Below are positions 26,293 to 35,639 of a stretch of 64,000 nt of DNA, piece after piece. The position numbers and the translations under genes were made by a program. Every line of letters begins with the position of its first letter. Position 1 is the stretch's first letter. The stretch is taken from NCBI RefSeq assembly GCF_003387155.1, contig NZ_QUMT01000003.1:1080233-1144232 (forward strand), in the 5' to 3' direction. The DNA comes from Roseateles depolymerans (GTDB lineage Bacteria; Pseudomonadota; Gammaproteobacteria; Burkholderiales; Burkholderiaceae_C). The notes beneath the pieces are model-generated. The model ran no database searches, was not told the origin of the DNA, and saw only the letters and a list, made by a program, of their open reading frames with translations.

Positions 26293-27225
26293 ATGAAAGA
26301 CCTGGATGCTGCCGGGCTGGACTGCCTGGCTGCGCTGGCCGACGAGCGCAGCTTCGAGCGGGCGGCAGAGACCCTGGCCATCACCCAGAGCGCGGTGTCG
26401 CAGCGGCTGCGCAGCCTGGAAGCCCAGGTCGGGCAGTTGCTGGTGGTGCGGTCCCGCCCCCTGCGGCTGACCGAGCCCGGCAAGCGCCTGCTGCGCTATG
26501 CGCGGCAGCTGCATGCGCTGCGCTCGGACGTGGTGCGGGAGCTGGGGGTGCGGGCGTCGACGCCGGAGCGGCTCCCGATCGCGGTGAATGCCGACAGCCT
26601 GGCCACCTGGGTGCTGCCCGCCCTGGATCCGCTGGTACAGCGCGGCCTGCGCGAGGGCTTCGGGCTGGAGCTGGTGGTGGACGACCAGGACTTCACCCAC
26701 GACTGGCTGCGCCAGGGGGAAGTGCTGGGCTGCGTGACCACGGTGCGTCAGGCGCTGCGCGGCTGCGTGGCGCTGCCACTGGGGGTGATGCGCTATGTGG
26801 CGGTCGCCAGTCCGGCCTTCGTCCAGCGGGAACTGCCCGGCGGACTGGTGGCGTCGGCCATCGCACAGGTGCCGTTCCTGGTGTTCAACCGCAAGGATGA
26901 CACGCAGCAGCAGTGGGTGCGGCAGGCGCTGGGTCTGCGTGCGGCGCGGCTCAATGCGCGGTATGTGCCGTCCAGCGAGGCCTACGTGCAGGCCGTGACC
27001 CGGGGGTGGGGGGTGGGCGTGGCGCCGGAGCTTCAGATCCGACCGCTGCTGATGCGCGGGGACCTGGTGGCGCTGCGGCCGGACATCCATGTGGATGTGG
27101 CGCTGTATTGGCACCAATGGAAACTGGGCGCGGACGGTGATGCTGCCCAGGGAAGTCCGCCGTCCTTGCTGGATCAGATCGGGGAAGCGCTGGCGCTGGG
27201 GGCCAGGGAAGCCCTGCAGGTCTGA
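26293..27225 (+). CDS. argP: ArgP/LysG-type LysR regulator
   Basis: 310 residues. The helix-turn-helix lies at about 5-60 (DCLAALADERSFERAAETLAI and SAVSQRLRSLEAQ), with an effector domain typical of ArgP/IciA: IAVNADSLATWVLPAL, LGCVTTVRQALRGCVALPLG. AGGACA precedes the ATG by six bases. In characterised systems ArgP binds lysine or arginine and activates the exporter gene encoded divergently; the 118-bp gap should contain both promoters. Confidence 0.9.
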   Translation: MKDLDAAGLDCLAALADERSFERAAETLAITQSAVSQRLRSLEAQVGQLLVVRSRPLRLTEPGKRLLRYARQLHALRSDVVRELGVRASTPERLPIAVNADSLATWVLPALDPLVQRGLREGFGLELVVDDQDFTHDWLRQGEVLGCVTTVRQALRGCVALPLGVMRYVAVASPAFVQRELPGGLVASAIAQVPFLVFNRKDDTQQQWVRQALGLRAARLNARYVPSSEAYVQAVTRGWGVGVAPELQIRPLLMRGDLVALRPDIHVDVALYWHQWKLGADGDAAQGSPPSLLDQIGEALALGAREALQV

Positions 27226-27272
27226 GGGCAGGGGGCAGTGATGCGGGCTGATGCCGGTGTGAGGCAGGGTCC

Positions 27273-27331
27273 CTACGCCGTGTCCTTATACGACTTGCCA
27301 CTACGCCGTGTCACTACGCCGTGTCACTACG
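27273..27331. repeat. 13-bp tandem repeat
   Basis: The unit CTACGCCGTGTCA occurs twice head to tail at 27301-27326, followed by CTACG. A further copy of its first 12 bases is at 27273-27284. The region is non-coding, after argP. No function is evident. Confidence 0.7.
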
Positions 27332-27415
27332 CAGGGAGGTGATGCCGCGTTGGTGATGCCCGTTTGTAACAGCGGGGGACCTAGCAGCCAGCGGTTCGCG
27401 GCCGGGGCCGCGGGT

Positions 27416-27694
27416 TCAGCGGCTCGACGCCAGATGGACCGAGGTCTGCGTTTCCGGGTTTCCGGCATGCACCGACTGGACGGTGGCGACCCGGGGGGCG
27501 ACCGGCGCAGAATGGGTCACAGGCATCGCCGGACGCAAGGACGCGTGATGCGAAGGCGCCGCGCCCATGCGCAGTCCCTGACGCTCATGGGCTTGCTGCA
27601 CGTTGCCGGCCAACCAGGCGGACATCGAGACCACGGTGCCGACGATGGTCCAGGTGAGTGATCGATGAATCAACGGAGACATGAAGAGGTGCAC
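27416..27694 (-). CDS. Possible small exported protein, unknown
   Basis: Up to 92 residues, reading from a GTG at 27694 or, more likely, the ATG at 27682 (MSPLIHRSLTWTIVGTVVSM). A single hydrophobic segment near the N-terminus could be a signal or anchor. The rest is rich in Ala, His, Pro and Val without a recognised motif. No convincing ribosome-binding site is visible, and composition alone does not prove it coding. It fills an otherwise empty interval between argP and the next small gene. Confidence 0.3.
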   Translation of the reverse strand: MHLFMSPLIHRSLTWTIVGTVVSMSAWLAGNVQQAHERQGLRMGAAPSHHASLRPAMPVTHSAPVAPRVATVQSVHAGNPETQTSVHLASSR

Positions 27695-27954
27695 AGGCGC
27701 GCGAAGGACACAAGAGCGGAAGCATAGTGATCCCCGTGGTCGGGGGGGGTCCTACCAAAGTGGGGTACGTGGTTATTTGGCTGCACTCTGTCGCAGGTTG
27801 GCACCACTTTGTGTGGATTTGTGAACGTGTTTTTCTTGAGCCCCCAATTTGGGGATTTGCCTGAGGACAACTTCCCCCACACTGTGGCATAGCAACGGCG
27901 CCTCGAGGTTCCTGGCGTCGGGCGTTCACCCCGTGCTTTTCGACGAGGTCCATC
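27695..27954. other. AT-richer non-coding stretch with inverted repeats
   Basis: This 260-bp stretch is clearly less GC-rich than its surroundings. It contains CAAAGTGG (27756-27763) matched by CCACTTTG (27804-27811), and a short palindrome CCCCAATTTGGGG near 27843. No protein gene is seen. It probably holds the promoter region of the small gene starting at 27955. Confidence 0.4.
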
Positions 27955-28176
27955 ATGCGAATCGCCTCCGCCCTGCGCCTGTTCCGTCGCAACAGTCCCG
28001 GCACCCAAGAGCCCGAGCCGGCTGACATGGGGACCGCCTTCGGCATGGAGGCGAGCTTCGGCGATGCCAGCGAATACGAGGACTTCCGACGGAGCGACTA
28101 CGGGCTGGAATCGCAGACCACGCCTGCGGCCGCCATCGAGTCCCCCTTGTCCTGGATGACGGCTCGGCGCAGCTGA
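27955..28176 (+). CDS. Small acidic hypothetical protein
   Basis: 73 residues, starting MRIASALRLFRRNSPGTQEP, acidic in the middle (GDASEYEDFRRSDYGLES) and without membrane segments. GAGG lies eight bases before the ATG. No family recognised. It lies downstream of an AT-rich regulatory-looking stretch and is convergent with the universal stress protein gene. Confidence 0.5.
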   Translation: MRIASALRLFRRNSPGTQEPEPADMGTAFGMEASFGDASEYEDFRRSDYGLESQTTPAAAIESPLSWMTARRS

Positions 28177-28276
28177 GCCGGTTGCGTGCCCGGGACCTGA
28201 CCGGGGCCGGGCGGTTCAAGGAGGCATCTCAGGTGCGCATCTCAGGCGCGGGTCTCAGGTGCGCGCTTGCGTGCGG

Positions 28277-28699
28277 TCAGCGGATCAGCAGCACCGGCAC
28301 CTCGCAGGTCGCCATCACCTTGGTCGCGACCGACCCCAGCACCAGATTGCCCAGCGTGGTGTGACCATGCGAGCCCATCATGAGCAGGTCGAACTTGTTC
28401 TTGGCGGCGATGGTGGCAATGACTTCCGCCGCATGACCGGCCTTGGTCACGTACTTGGCGTTGATGCCGCGTTTGTCCATGAATGCGCGGATCGGTTTGA
28501 GCACCTTGGCCGCTTCGTCGTCGTAGTACTCACTGAGGACGGCCTTGTCCAGGACGGCGGCGGCCCGAGGCGGGACCGGGGGCACCACATGCACGACGGT
28601 GAAGTCATGCTGGTCGCCCAGCCACTCGTCGTGCGCCGCGAGATAAGCCAGCATACGCTTGCTGTAGACACTGCCGTCGACGGCTACCAGGATCTTCAT
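28277..28699 (-). CDS. Universal stress protein (UspA family)
   Basis: 140 residues, a single Usp domain. It begins MKILVAVDGSVYSKRMLAYL and ends with the ATP-binding signature region LLMMGSHGHTTLGNLVLGSVATKV (G-2x-G-9x-G(S/T) form) and PVLLIR. Usp proteins bind ATP and accumulate under stress or growth arrest. Transcribed alone. Confidence 0.92.
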   Translation of the reverse strand: MKILVAVDGSVYSKRMLAYLAAHDEWLGDQHDFTVVHVVPPVPPRAAAVLDKAVLSEYYDDEAAKVLKPIRAFMDKRGINAKYVTKAGHAAEVIATIAAKNKFDLLMMGSHGHTTLGNLVLGSVATKVMATCEVPVLLIR

Positions 28700-28997
28700 G
28701 TCGCAACCCTCCTTGCACCCCGGTCGGGGCTCTGGGTGAGTGTGGCACTGAAACTGCTCGCAAAAACCTGCAGCAGTTCAGCAAAAAGGGCGGTCGCTGA
28801 CATGTCGCAAAGTCGGCGGATCATTCGCGCTCTTGAGCCGACAATGGCCGCAGGTCCCGGCCCTTTTCCAGGGCTGACAGAATCGAGGCCCGACCTGCGC
28901 CTCACTGCCCCGTCGCGCCGGGACGCCCCCTGAGCCCCGGCTCCAGACGACGCCCGCGCAAGCCGCCTCCCCTCGACTGACAAGAAGTTTTCCCGCT

Positions 28998-29834
28998 GTG
29001 CGCCTCCAACTGATATCGGACCTCCACCTGGAACGACAGATCGGCTTCAAGGCCGTCCCCCTGCCCGAGGCCGACCTGCTGGTGCTGGCCGGTGATGTTG
29101 GCTCCTATCAGGCCGGCTCCGAGCTCGTCACCGACGACTTCGGGCTCGGTCGGTTTTCCCCGCTGCGCGCGGACACCGGCTGGAAGCGGGTGCTTTATGT
29201 GCCGGGCAACCATGAGTTCGACGGCCTGGAGTACGCGCCCACCTACGATCGGCTGCGTCGCACCTGCGAGGATCTGGGCATCGAGTGGCTGGACCGGGAA
29301 GTGCGGGTCATCAACGGCGTCCGGTTCCTTGGCACCACGCTGTGGAGCGACTTCGACGCCCTGGCCTCGCGCCTGCCCACGCCCACCCAGCAGCTGGCAG
29401 CGCGTGGCAAGGCATTTCGAGCGGCCAACTATTACCTGAGCAAATATTCGACCCTGCGTGGGGGCCGCCACCTGCTGGCGGAGGACCTGCGGGAGATGGC
29501 GCTGGACTGCCAGGACTGGCTGCGAACGCAGCTTGGCACCCCGTTTGACGGCAAGACGGTGGTGGTGACCCATTTCGCGCCCAGCCTGCGCAGTGCCGAC
29601 CCGCGGTACGGGCTGGCGCCCGGGACGGCGGGGTTCTGCAATTCCCTGGACGAGCTGATTCCGCTGGCCGATGTCTGGATGCACGGCCATCTGCACTGCA
29701 TGAATGACTATGTGGTGGAGACGCCGACCGAGGGCGGCGGACTGCACCGGTGCAGGGTCGTGGCCAATCCGCTGGGCTATGCGCGCAAGGGCGAGCAGGA
29801 GGATTACCGGCCGGGGCTGATCGTGGAGATCTGA
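28998..29834 (+). CDS. Calcineurin-like metallophosphoesterase
   Basis: 278 residues from a GTG start at 28998. Metal-binding motifs appear in order: ISDLHLE (D-x-H), LAGDVGS (GD), PGNHEFD (GNHE), VTHFAPS (H) and WMHGHLHCMND (GHxH). The domain is complete. Substrate is unknown; the family includes phosphodiesterases and protein phosphatases. The protein has no signal peptide. Confidence 0.88.
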   Translation: MRLQLISDLHLERQIGFKAVPLPEADLLVLAGDVGSYQAGSELVTDDFGLGRFSPLRADTGWKRVLYVPGNHEFDGLEYAPTYDRLRRTCEDLGIEWLDREVRVINGVRFLGTTLWSDFDALASRLPTPTQQLAARGKAFRAANYYLSKYSTLRGGRHLLAEDLREMALDCQDWLRTQLGTPFDGKTVVVTHFAPSLRSADPRYGLAPGTAGFCNSLDELIPLADVWMHGHLHCMNDYVVETPTEGGGLHRCRVVANPLGYARKGEQEDYRPGLIVEI

Positions 29835-29920
29835 ACGCGGCGAGTGCGCAGCGGGGTGCGCGACGGGGTGCGCGGCATCCGCGCGCGCACCCTCAGCCGT
29901 CCGTCAGGCCGGGCGGGGTT

Positions 29921-30721
29921 TCAGTTGGCCCCGTGGCACTGCTTGAACTTCTTGCCCGAACCGCAATGGCACGGGTCGTTGCGTCCGAGCTTGGGCGTCT
30001 CCCGGCGCACCTGCTCCACATGAAAGCGCTGGGTTTCCGTCGCGGCCTGCAGATCCACCACGGTCAGCACCAGGTCTTCGATGGCGTCGTCCAGATCCTT
30101 CAGCGGATGTTCGCGGTTCAGGGTGTCGACCACTTCCTGCTCTTCCGGCGTCTCCACCGGCAGATGGCGATACAGACGGGCCAGCAGCGTGTCGATGTTG
30201 TCGTCGGCCTGCTCGTGCAGGTCGGGGAAGGTCACGGCAGCGTATTCGAAGCCGCCCACCCAGGGCATGAGCGTGCGGGTAATAGGGTCGGAGGGGAGCG
30301 CATCGGCTTCCGCTTCGGCAGTTTCAGAGGTTTCAGCCTCCGTGGCCGCAGCCGGTGCCTCGCCCGCTTCCACCTGAGCAGCCGCCTCAGCCTCAGCTTC
30401 GGCTTCCAGGTCCAGCACCACCGGATAGAACCAGCCCTGCTCCAGCATGCTCTGGTTCAGGGACGCAAACCGGCGCTCCACCAGGCCGCGGATGCGCGCC
30501 AGCCAGGCGGGATCCACCGACTCCGGCAAGGGCTTGCCCTCAAAGTCGAAAATTGGCGGCAGCCATTCCTCGATCGGAATCAGGCGCGGCTGCACCAGGA
30601 CGCCGCACAAGTAGCCGTCCAGCATGGACGTATCCAGGGCTTGCAGCGGTTCCGGGGTCTGGGCGAGGAGATCGTCGAGTTCGGCGAACTCGGCGTCGGT
30701 CAGGTCGTGGGCAATGCTCAT
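29921..30721 (-). CDS. UPF0149/YecA family protein with SEC-C zinc motif
   Basis: 266 residues. The UPF0149 domain occupies about 1-190 ([37 protein letters not shown]) with an Ala/Glu-rich insertion near 105-140. The C-terminus has a canonical SEC-C motif, [18 protein letters not shown], which binds zinc in SecA and many other proteins. The function of the family is not established. A paralogue lacking the motif is at 21792-22706. Confidence 0.9.
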   Translation of the reverse strand: MSIAHDLTDAEFAELDDLLAQTPEPLQALDTSMLDGYLCGVLVQPRLIPIEEWLPPIFDFEGKPLPESVDPAWLARIRGLVERRFASLNQSMLEQGWFYPVVLDLEAEAEAEAAAQVEAGEAPAAATEAETSETAEAEADALPSDPITRTLMPWVGGFEYAAVTFPDLHEQADDNIDTLLARLYRHLPVETPEEQEVVDTLNREHPLKDLDDAIEDLVLTVVDLQAATETQRFHVEQVRRETPKLGRNDPCHCGSGKKFKQCHGAN

Positions 30722-30848
30722 GGGCGGATTGTCGCTGCTTAAGTGGCGCCAGGCGTGCCCTGCCGGCCCGAACCGCCCGGCGGTACAAGTTCACGTGGCA
30801 TTCACGCGGCTTATGGAGCGGATTCCATCCTTTCATTGGCGGAGCGTC

Positions 30849-30862
30849 TAGGGTTAACCCTA
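30849..30862. promoter_or_regulatory. Perfect 14-bp palindrome upstream of the small basic protein gene
   Basis: TAGGGTTAACCCTA is a perfect palindrome 55 bp before the ATG at 30918. It is AT-richer than the surroundings and lies where a promoter or operator is expected. The binding protein is unknown. Confidence 0.5.
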
Positions 30863-30917
30863 AACTTCGTTCCGTTGGTTCTACAGAGCCATCAAACCAC
30901 CAAAAAAAGGAATCGCC

Positions 30918-31163
30918 ATGAGCGTCGCTACTCAAACCTTCGGTCTGCCGGTTAGCCGCACGGTGCGTCGCGGCGGCACGTTTGCCACCATCGGTGCCCG
31001 TGTCTGGGCCCGCAGCATCAGCAACATCAAGGCCCGCCTGGAAGCCGCCCGCATCGCCCGTTCGGAGCGCGAGCTGCTGTCGCTGGCAGCCCAGTATGAA
31101 GAGAGCATGCCCTCCTTCGCTGCTGAACTGCGCGCCGCCTACGCCCGCCGCAACAACGGCTGA
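30918..31163 (+). CDS. Small basic conserved-looking protein, unknown
   Basis: 81 residues, pI clearly basic, no membrane segment. A variable N-terminus (MSVATQTFGLPVSRTVRRGG) is followed by a helical region rich in Arg, Ala and Glu (IKARLEAARIARSERELLSLAA). AAGGAA precedes the ATG by six bases, and a strong terminator follows about 110 bp after the stop, so it is a well-defined single-gene unit. The helix pattern is reminiscent of DUF1127-type small proteins, but the match is not firm. Confidence 0.75.
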   Translation: MSVATQTFGLPVSRTVRRGGTFATIGARVWARSISNIKARLEAARIARSERELLSLAAQYEESMPSFAAELRAAYARRNNG

Positions 31164-31273
31164 TTTGAGCCTTCGGATACCGGTCCGCAGCGGGACAACG
31201 GTGTTGTGATGTAAGTGCCGGCTCCTGTGCCGGCTGTTGCCACCGCTGCCCACTGGTGTCCACCAGAATCCAA

Positions 31274-31310
31274 AAAGCCCACCTTGCGCGAGCAGGGTGG
31301 GCTTTGCTTT
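31274..31310. terminator. Bidirectional rho-independent terminator
   Basis: AAAGCCCACC (31274-31283) pairs perfectly with GGTGGGCTTT (31296-31305) around a 12-base loop, with A's before and T's after the stem. It sits between the small basic protein gene on the plus strand and pckG on the minus strand and can end both transcripts. Confidence 0.9.
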
Positions 31311-31385
31311 TGGGCCCAAGGCACATGGGCTCCGGCTGGCGCCGGGAGGGTTTCACCAGCCGCCCCGGGGGACGGCCGGCGTCGC

Positions 31386-33257
<1,872 letters not shown>

Positions 33258-33289
33258 GGTGTTTCCGATTTGAGGATATGAAAAGCGGG

Positions 33290-33370
33290 ATTGGGTCAGC
33301 GCCTGGGGGACGCCTCGTCGGGGTGGACAACACACCGCTTTCAGAGGAGAACCCGCGACGCTGACCCAAT
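33290..33370. repeat. Perfect 12-bp inverted repeat upstream of pckG
   Basis: ATTGGGTCAGCG at 33290-33301 is matched exactly by CGCTGACCCAAT at 33359-33370, 57 bp apart. It lies 33 bp before pckG on its 5' side, so it could be a paired operator, a leader-RNA stem, or a boundary of the compositionally different DNA to the right. Confidence 0.7.
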
Positions 33371-33445
33371 GCCGCGCACCATGGATGGGCGAAAGAACTG
33401 GCTACTTGGCCAATGTAATCACGCCGTAACTCGTGTGGGGAGGTT

Positions 33446-33568
33446 ATGTCGTGGGCGCATAGATTGATGCGCAAAGGCAAGTGGTACCGGTGTCGTTGGC
33501 AGTGGATCGATGCCACCCCGATGGGTGAAGACTCTCAGCAACTGGTAGTCAGCGAGCTAAAGCGCTAG
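33446..33568 (+). CDS. Possible 40-residue basic, Trp-rich small protein or gene remnant
   Basis: Reading ATG at 33446: MSWAHRLMRKGKWYRCRWQW and then a more acidic second half ending in VVSELKR. GGAGG lies two bases before this ATG, which is too close, but is well spaced for the internal ATG at 33467. The composition looks protein-like rather than random. No family recognised. It may be a true microprotein or a leftover of a lost gene at the edge of the MoxR region. Confidence 0.3.
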   Translation: MSWAHRLMRKGKWYRCRWQWIDATPMGEDSQQLVVSELKR

Positions 33569-33611
33569 CGTGCCATCTAGCCCCGGCAGACATTGGCGCA
33601 GTCTGCGGTGC

Positions 33612-33695
33612 CTACCCGTACAGCTCGCTAATCTGTTTTTCCAAGCGAATCAACCACTTCGGCAGATCTGATTCCTTAACCTCCAAACCTGGCAC
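33612..33695 (-). pseudogene. Protein-like fragment (C-terminus of a lost gene?)
   Basis: On the minus strand, from a GTG at 33695, the frame reads about 27 residues including ESDLPKWLIRLEKQISELYG before a TAG. It has balanced, helix-forming composition unlike the shadow frames around it. There is no room for a full gene because the next plus-strand gene begins at 33738. It is best explained as a decayed end of a gene, or chance. Confidence 0.22.
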
Positions 33696-33737
33696 ACCTG
33701 TTGCAAATCGGGAGGCGTCACCGTTGATCCGGCCCCG

Positions 33738-34517
33738 ATGCGCCTCGCTGAACCGACCCTGCCCTCCATGCACGCCATGCCCGCCATCATTGCCGACGCC
33801 TACCAAGTGTTCGGACGTCACCCCGCCCCCAGCCTGCCGCTGGACGCCTGCCCCTGCTGCATGGATCCGGAGCTTCAGGAGGACCTGCGCAAGCTGCCTT
33901 TGCGCCAGCTCTCCCGGCACTACTTCTCCGAGTACAACAGCGCCGCCAAGGGCGAGGTTCAACCGGTCTCCGAAGTCCTCTACTTCCTGCCGCGTCTGCT
34001 CGAACTGGTCGCTCACGGGGAAGAGATTCACCACTCCATCGAGCTCTATCTGAACCGCATTGGCCGCTGTCCGCAAACCACCTTCAACGAGTCTGAACAG
34101 GCCATCCTTGATCGATTCGCGCTCACCTACTTCGCTGACCATCTGGCGTCGCTTGAGCATCGAGTGCTCAAAGACGCCATGTCGGTATTGCTGATGTTCC
34201 ATATCGGAGGCCTGCGCCTGGAGCCGTTGCTGGACTATTGGCTCAACTGCCAAGACCCAAGGTCCACGGTTCACTATGTCGAAACCTGCTATTGGGATTT
34301 CCTGGAGGGCCGGGAAGTGTCCAACCCATTCGCCGACGACCTCCCCGACTTTCGCCAAACCATCGCGCAATGGATGCTCGCACCGGCCCACCGGGCCGTC
34401 TTTGCCAACAAGCTGATGCAGCCGACATTCCTGCGCTTGGTGGACCAGAAACCCAAGAGCATGAGCATGAGCTTCAGAGAGGTTGTCGATGCCGTCTCGG
34501 CCTTCCTGTCTGAATGA
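33738..34517 (+). CDS. Uncharacterised protein, first gene of the MoxR module
   Basis: 259 residues, no membrane segment or signal peptide, largely helical. A CPCC motif near residue 38 (LDACPCCMDPE) is followed by LPLRQLSRHYF and EVLYFLPRLLELV (about 79-91). This arrangement of a Cys pair, 'PLRxLS' and 'FLPRLLEL' resembles a widespread hypothetical family whose name I cannot give. The start is uncertain: MHAMPAII (33771) is an alternative, and neither has a good ribosome-binding site. It precedes the MoxR gene by 42 bp on the same strand and probably acts with it. Confidence 0.75.
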   Translation: MRLAEPTLPSMHAMPAIIADAYQVFGRHPAPSLPLDACPCCMDPELQEDLRKLPLRQLSRHYFSEYNSAAKGEVQPVSEVLYFLPRLLELVAHGEEIHHSIELYLNRIGRCPQTTFNESEQAILDRFALTYFADHLASLEHRVLKDAMSVLLMFHIGGLRLEPLLDYWLNCQDPRSTVHYVETCYWDFLEGREVSNPFADDLPDFRQTIAQWMLAPAHRAVFANKLMQPTFLRLVDQKPKSMSMSFREVVDAVSAFLSE

Positions 34518-34559
34518 ACAGGCCCGTCACGCCTGAACCGCCAGTCCCATCCATTTCCC

Positions 34560-35639
34560 ATGCATTCAACCGTCACCCTTTCCATCAAGCAGATTCATGA
34601 GCTGCTGCTGAACGTCGCCCCCGTGCGCCCAGTCTTCATCTGGGGGCCGCCGGGTGTTGGCAAGAGCTCGCTGGTGGAGCAATTCGCGTCCTCGCTGGGC
34701 TTGGAATGCGTTGCACTGCTGGGCTCGCAGTTGGCGCCCGAGGACTTGATCGGCATTCCAAAGATTGAGGGCGCGGTGAGCCGCTTCTATCCGCCCTCGA
34801 TGATCGTGCGCGACCGCGAATTCGTGCTTTTCATTGATGAGCTGAACATCGCCTCGCCGGAAATCCAGAAGGCCTTCTACAGCCTGATCCTGGACAAGCG
34901 AATCGGCGAATACCGGCTTCCCGAGGGCTCCATCATCATCGGCGCCGGCAACCGGGCCCACGATGCCGCTCTGGCCAAGCAAATGCCCAGCGCCCTGGTC
35001 AACCGCATGGTTCACGTGCATTTGCGGGCGTCGCACCGGGAATGGCTGGAATGGGCTGAAGCGAACGCCATCCACCGCTGGGTGCTGGACTATGTCCGCT
35101 CGCGACCCAGCCAGCTCTCCACCGACGTGCCGCCGGCCAAGGAAGAGCCGTTCTCGACCCCTCGCAGCTGGCACGCGGTCAGCGATGCGCTACACGCCTT
35201 TGGTGAGGACATCTCGCCGGACCACCTCGATGCGCTCCTGTTTGGCAGCCTGACGCGCGACCATGCCGTCGGCTTCAAGGCCTTCCTGAAGCAGATCCGC
35301 AATCAGTTCAGTGTCCACAAGATCCTCAAGGGCGAGGAAACCTGGCCCAGTGCAGCAGAGGACCGTGACTTGACCTACTTCCTGACCCAGAGCCTGCGCG
35401 ACCTGCTGGTCAAGGAGTTGCCCGATCGCGAAACGCAGCTCAGCCGCGAAAGCCGAGAGCTGGCCCAGTCGGCCAAGCTCGCGCTGAAATCCCTGGCCCG
35501 CATTGACGGCGAGCTTGCGCAACTGGTGCTCACCGACAACGACGCCGGAGACCGCGTGCCGGACTGGTTCGTCCTGGACATCGCCAAAGAGTTGCCTCGC
35601 CTGCTGCAGCAAAGGACCCCCGATGGGCAGCAAAAGTAG
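34560..35639 (+). CDS. MoxR-type AAA+ ATPase
   Basis: 359 residues. The AAA+ core occupies about 15-260: Walker A WGPPGVGKSSLVEQF (about 24-38), the MoxR-like LLGSQLAPEDLIGIP, Walker B VLFIDELNIASPE (about 89) and GSIIIGAGNRAHDAA as sensor 1. The C-terminal third is helical. MoxR proteins act as chaperone-like motors together with a VWA-domain partner, here the next gene, whose start lies inside this gene (17-bp overlap). The partner's MIDAS site is expected to contact the ATPase ring. Confidence 0.9.
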   Translation: MHSTVTLSIKQIHELLLNVAPVRPVFIWGPPGVGKSSLVEQFASSLGLECVALLGSQLAPEDLIGIPKIEGAVSRFYPPSMIVRDREFVLFIDELNIASPEIQKAFYSLILDKRIGEYRLPEGSIIIGAGNRAHDAALAKQMPSALVNRMVHVHLRASHREWLEWAEANAIHRWVLDYVRSRPSQLSTDVPPAKEEPFSTPRSWHAVSDALHAFGEDISPDHLDALLFGSLTRDHAVGFKAFLKQIRNQFSVHKILKGEETWPSAAEDRDLTYFLTQSLRDLLVKELPDRETQLSRESRELAQSAKLALKSLARIDGELAQLVLTDNDAGDRVPDWFVLDIAKELPRLLQQRTPDGQQK

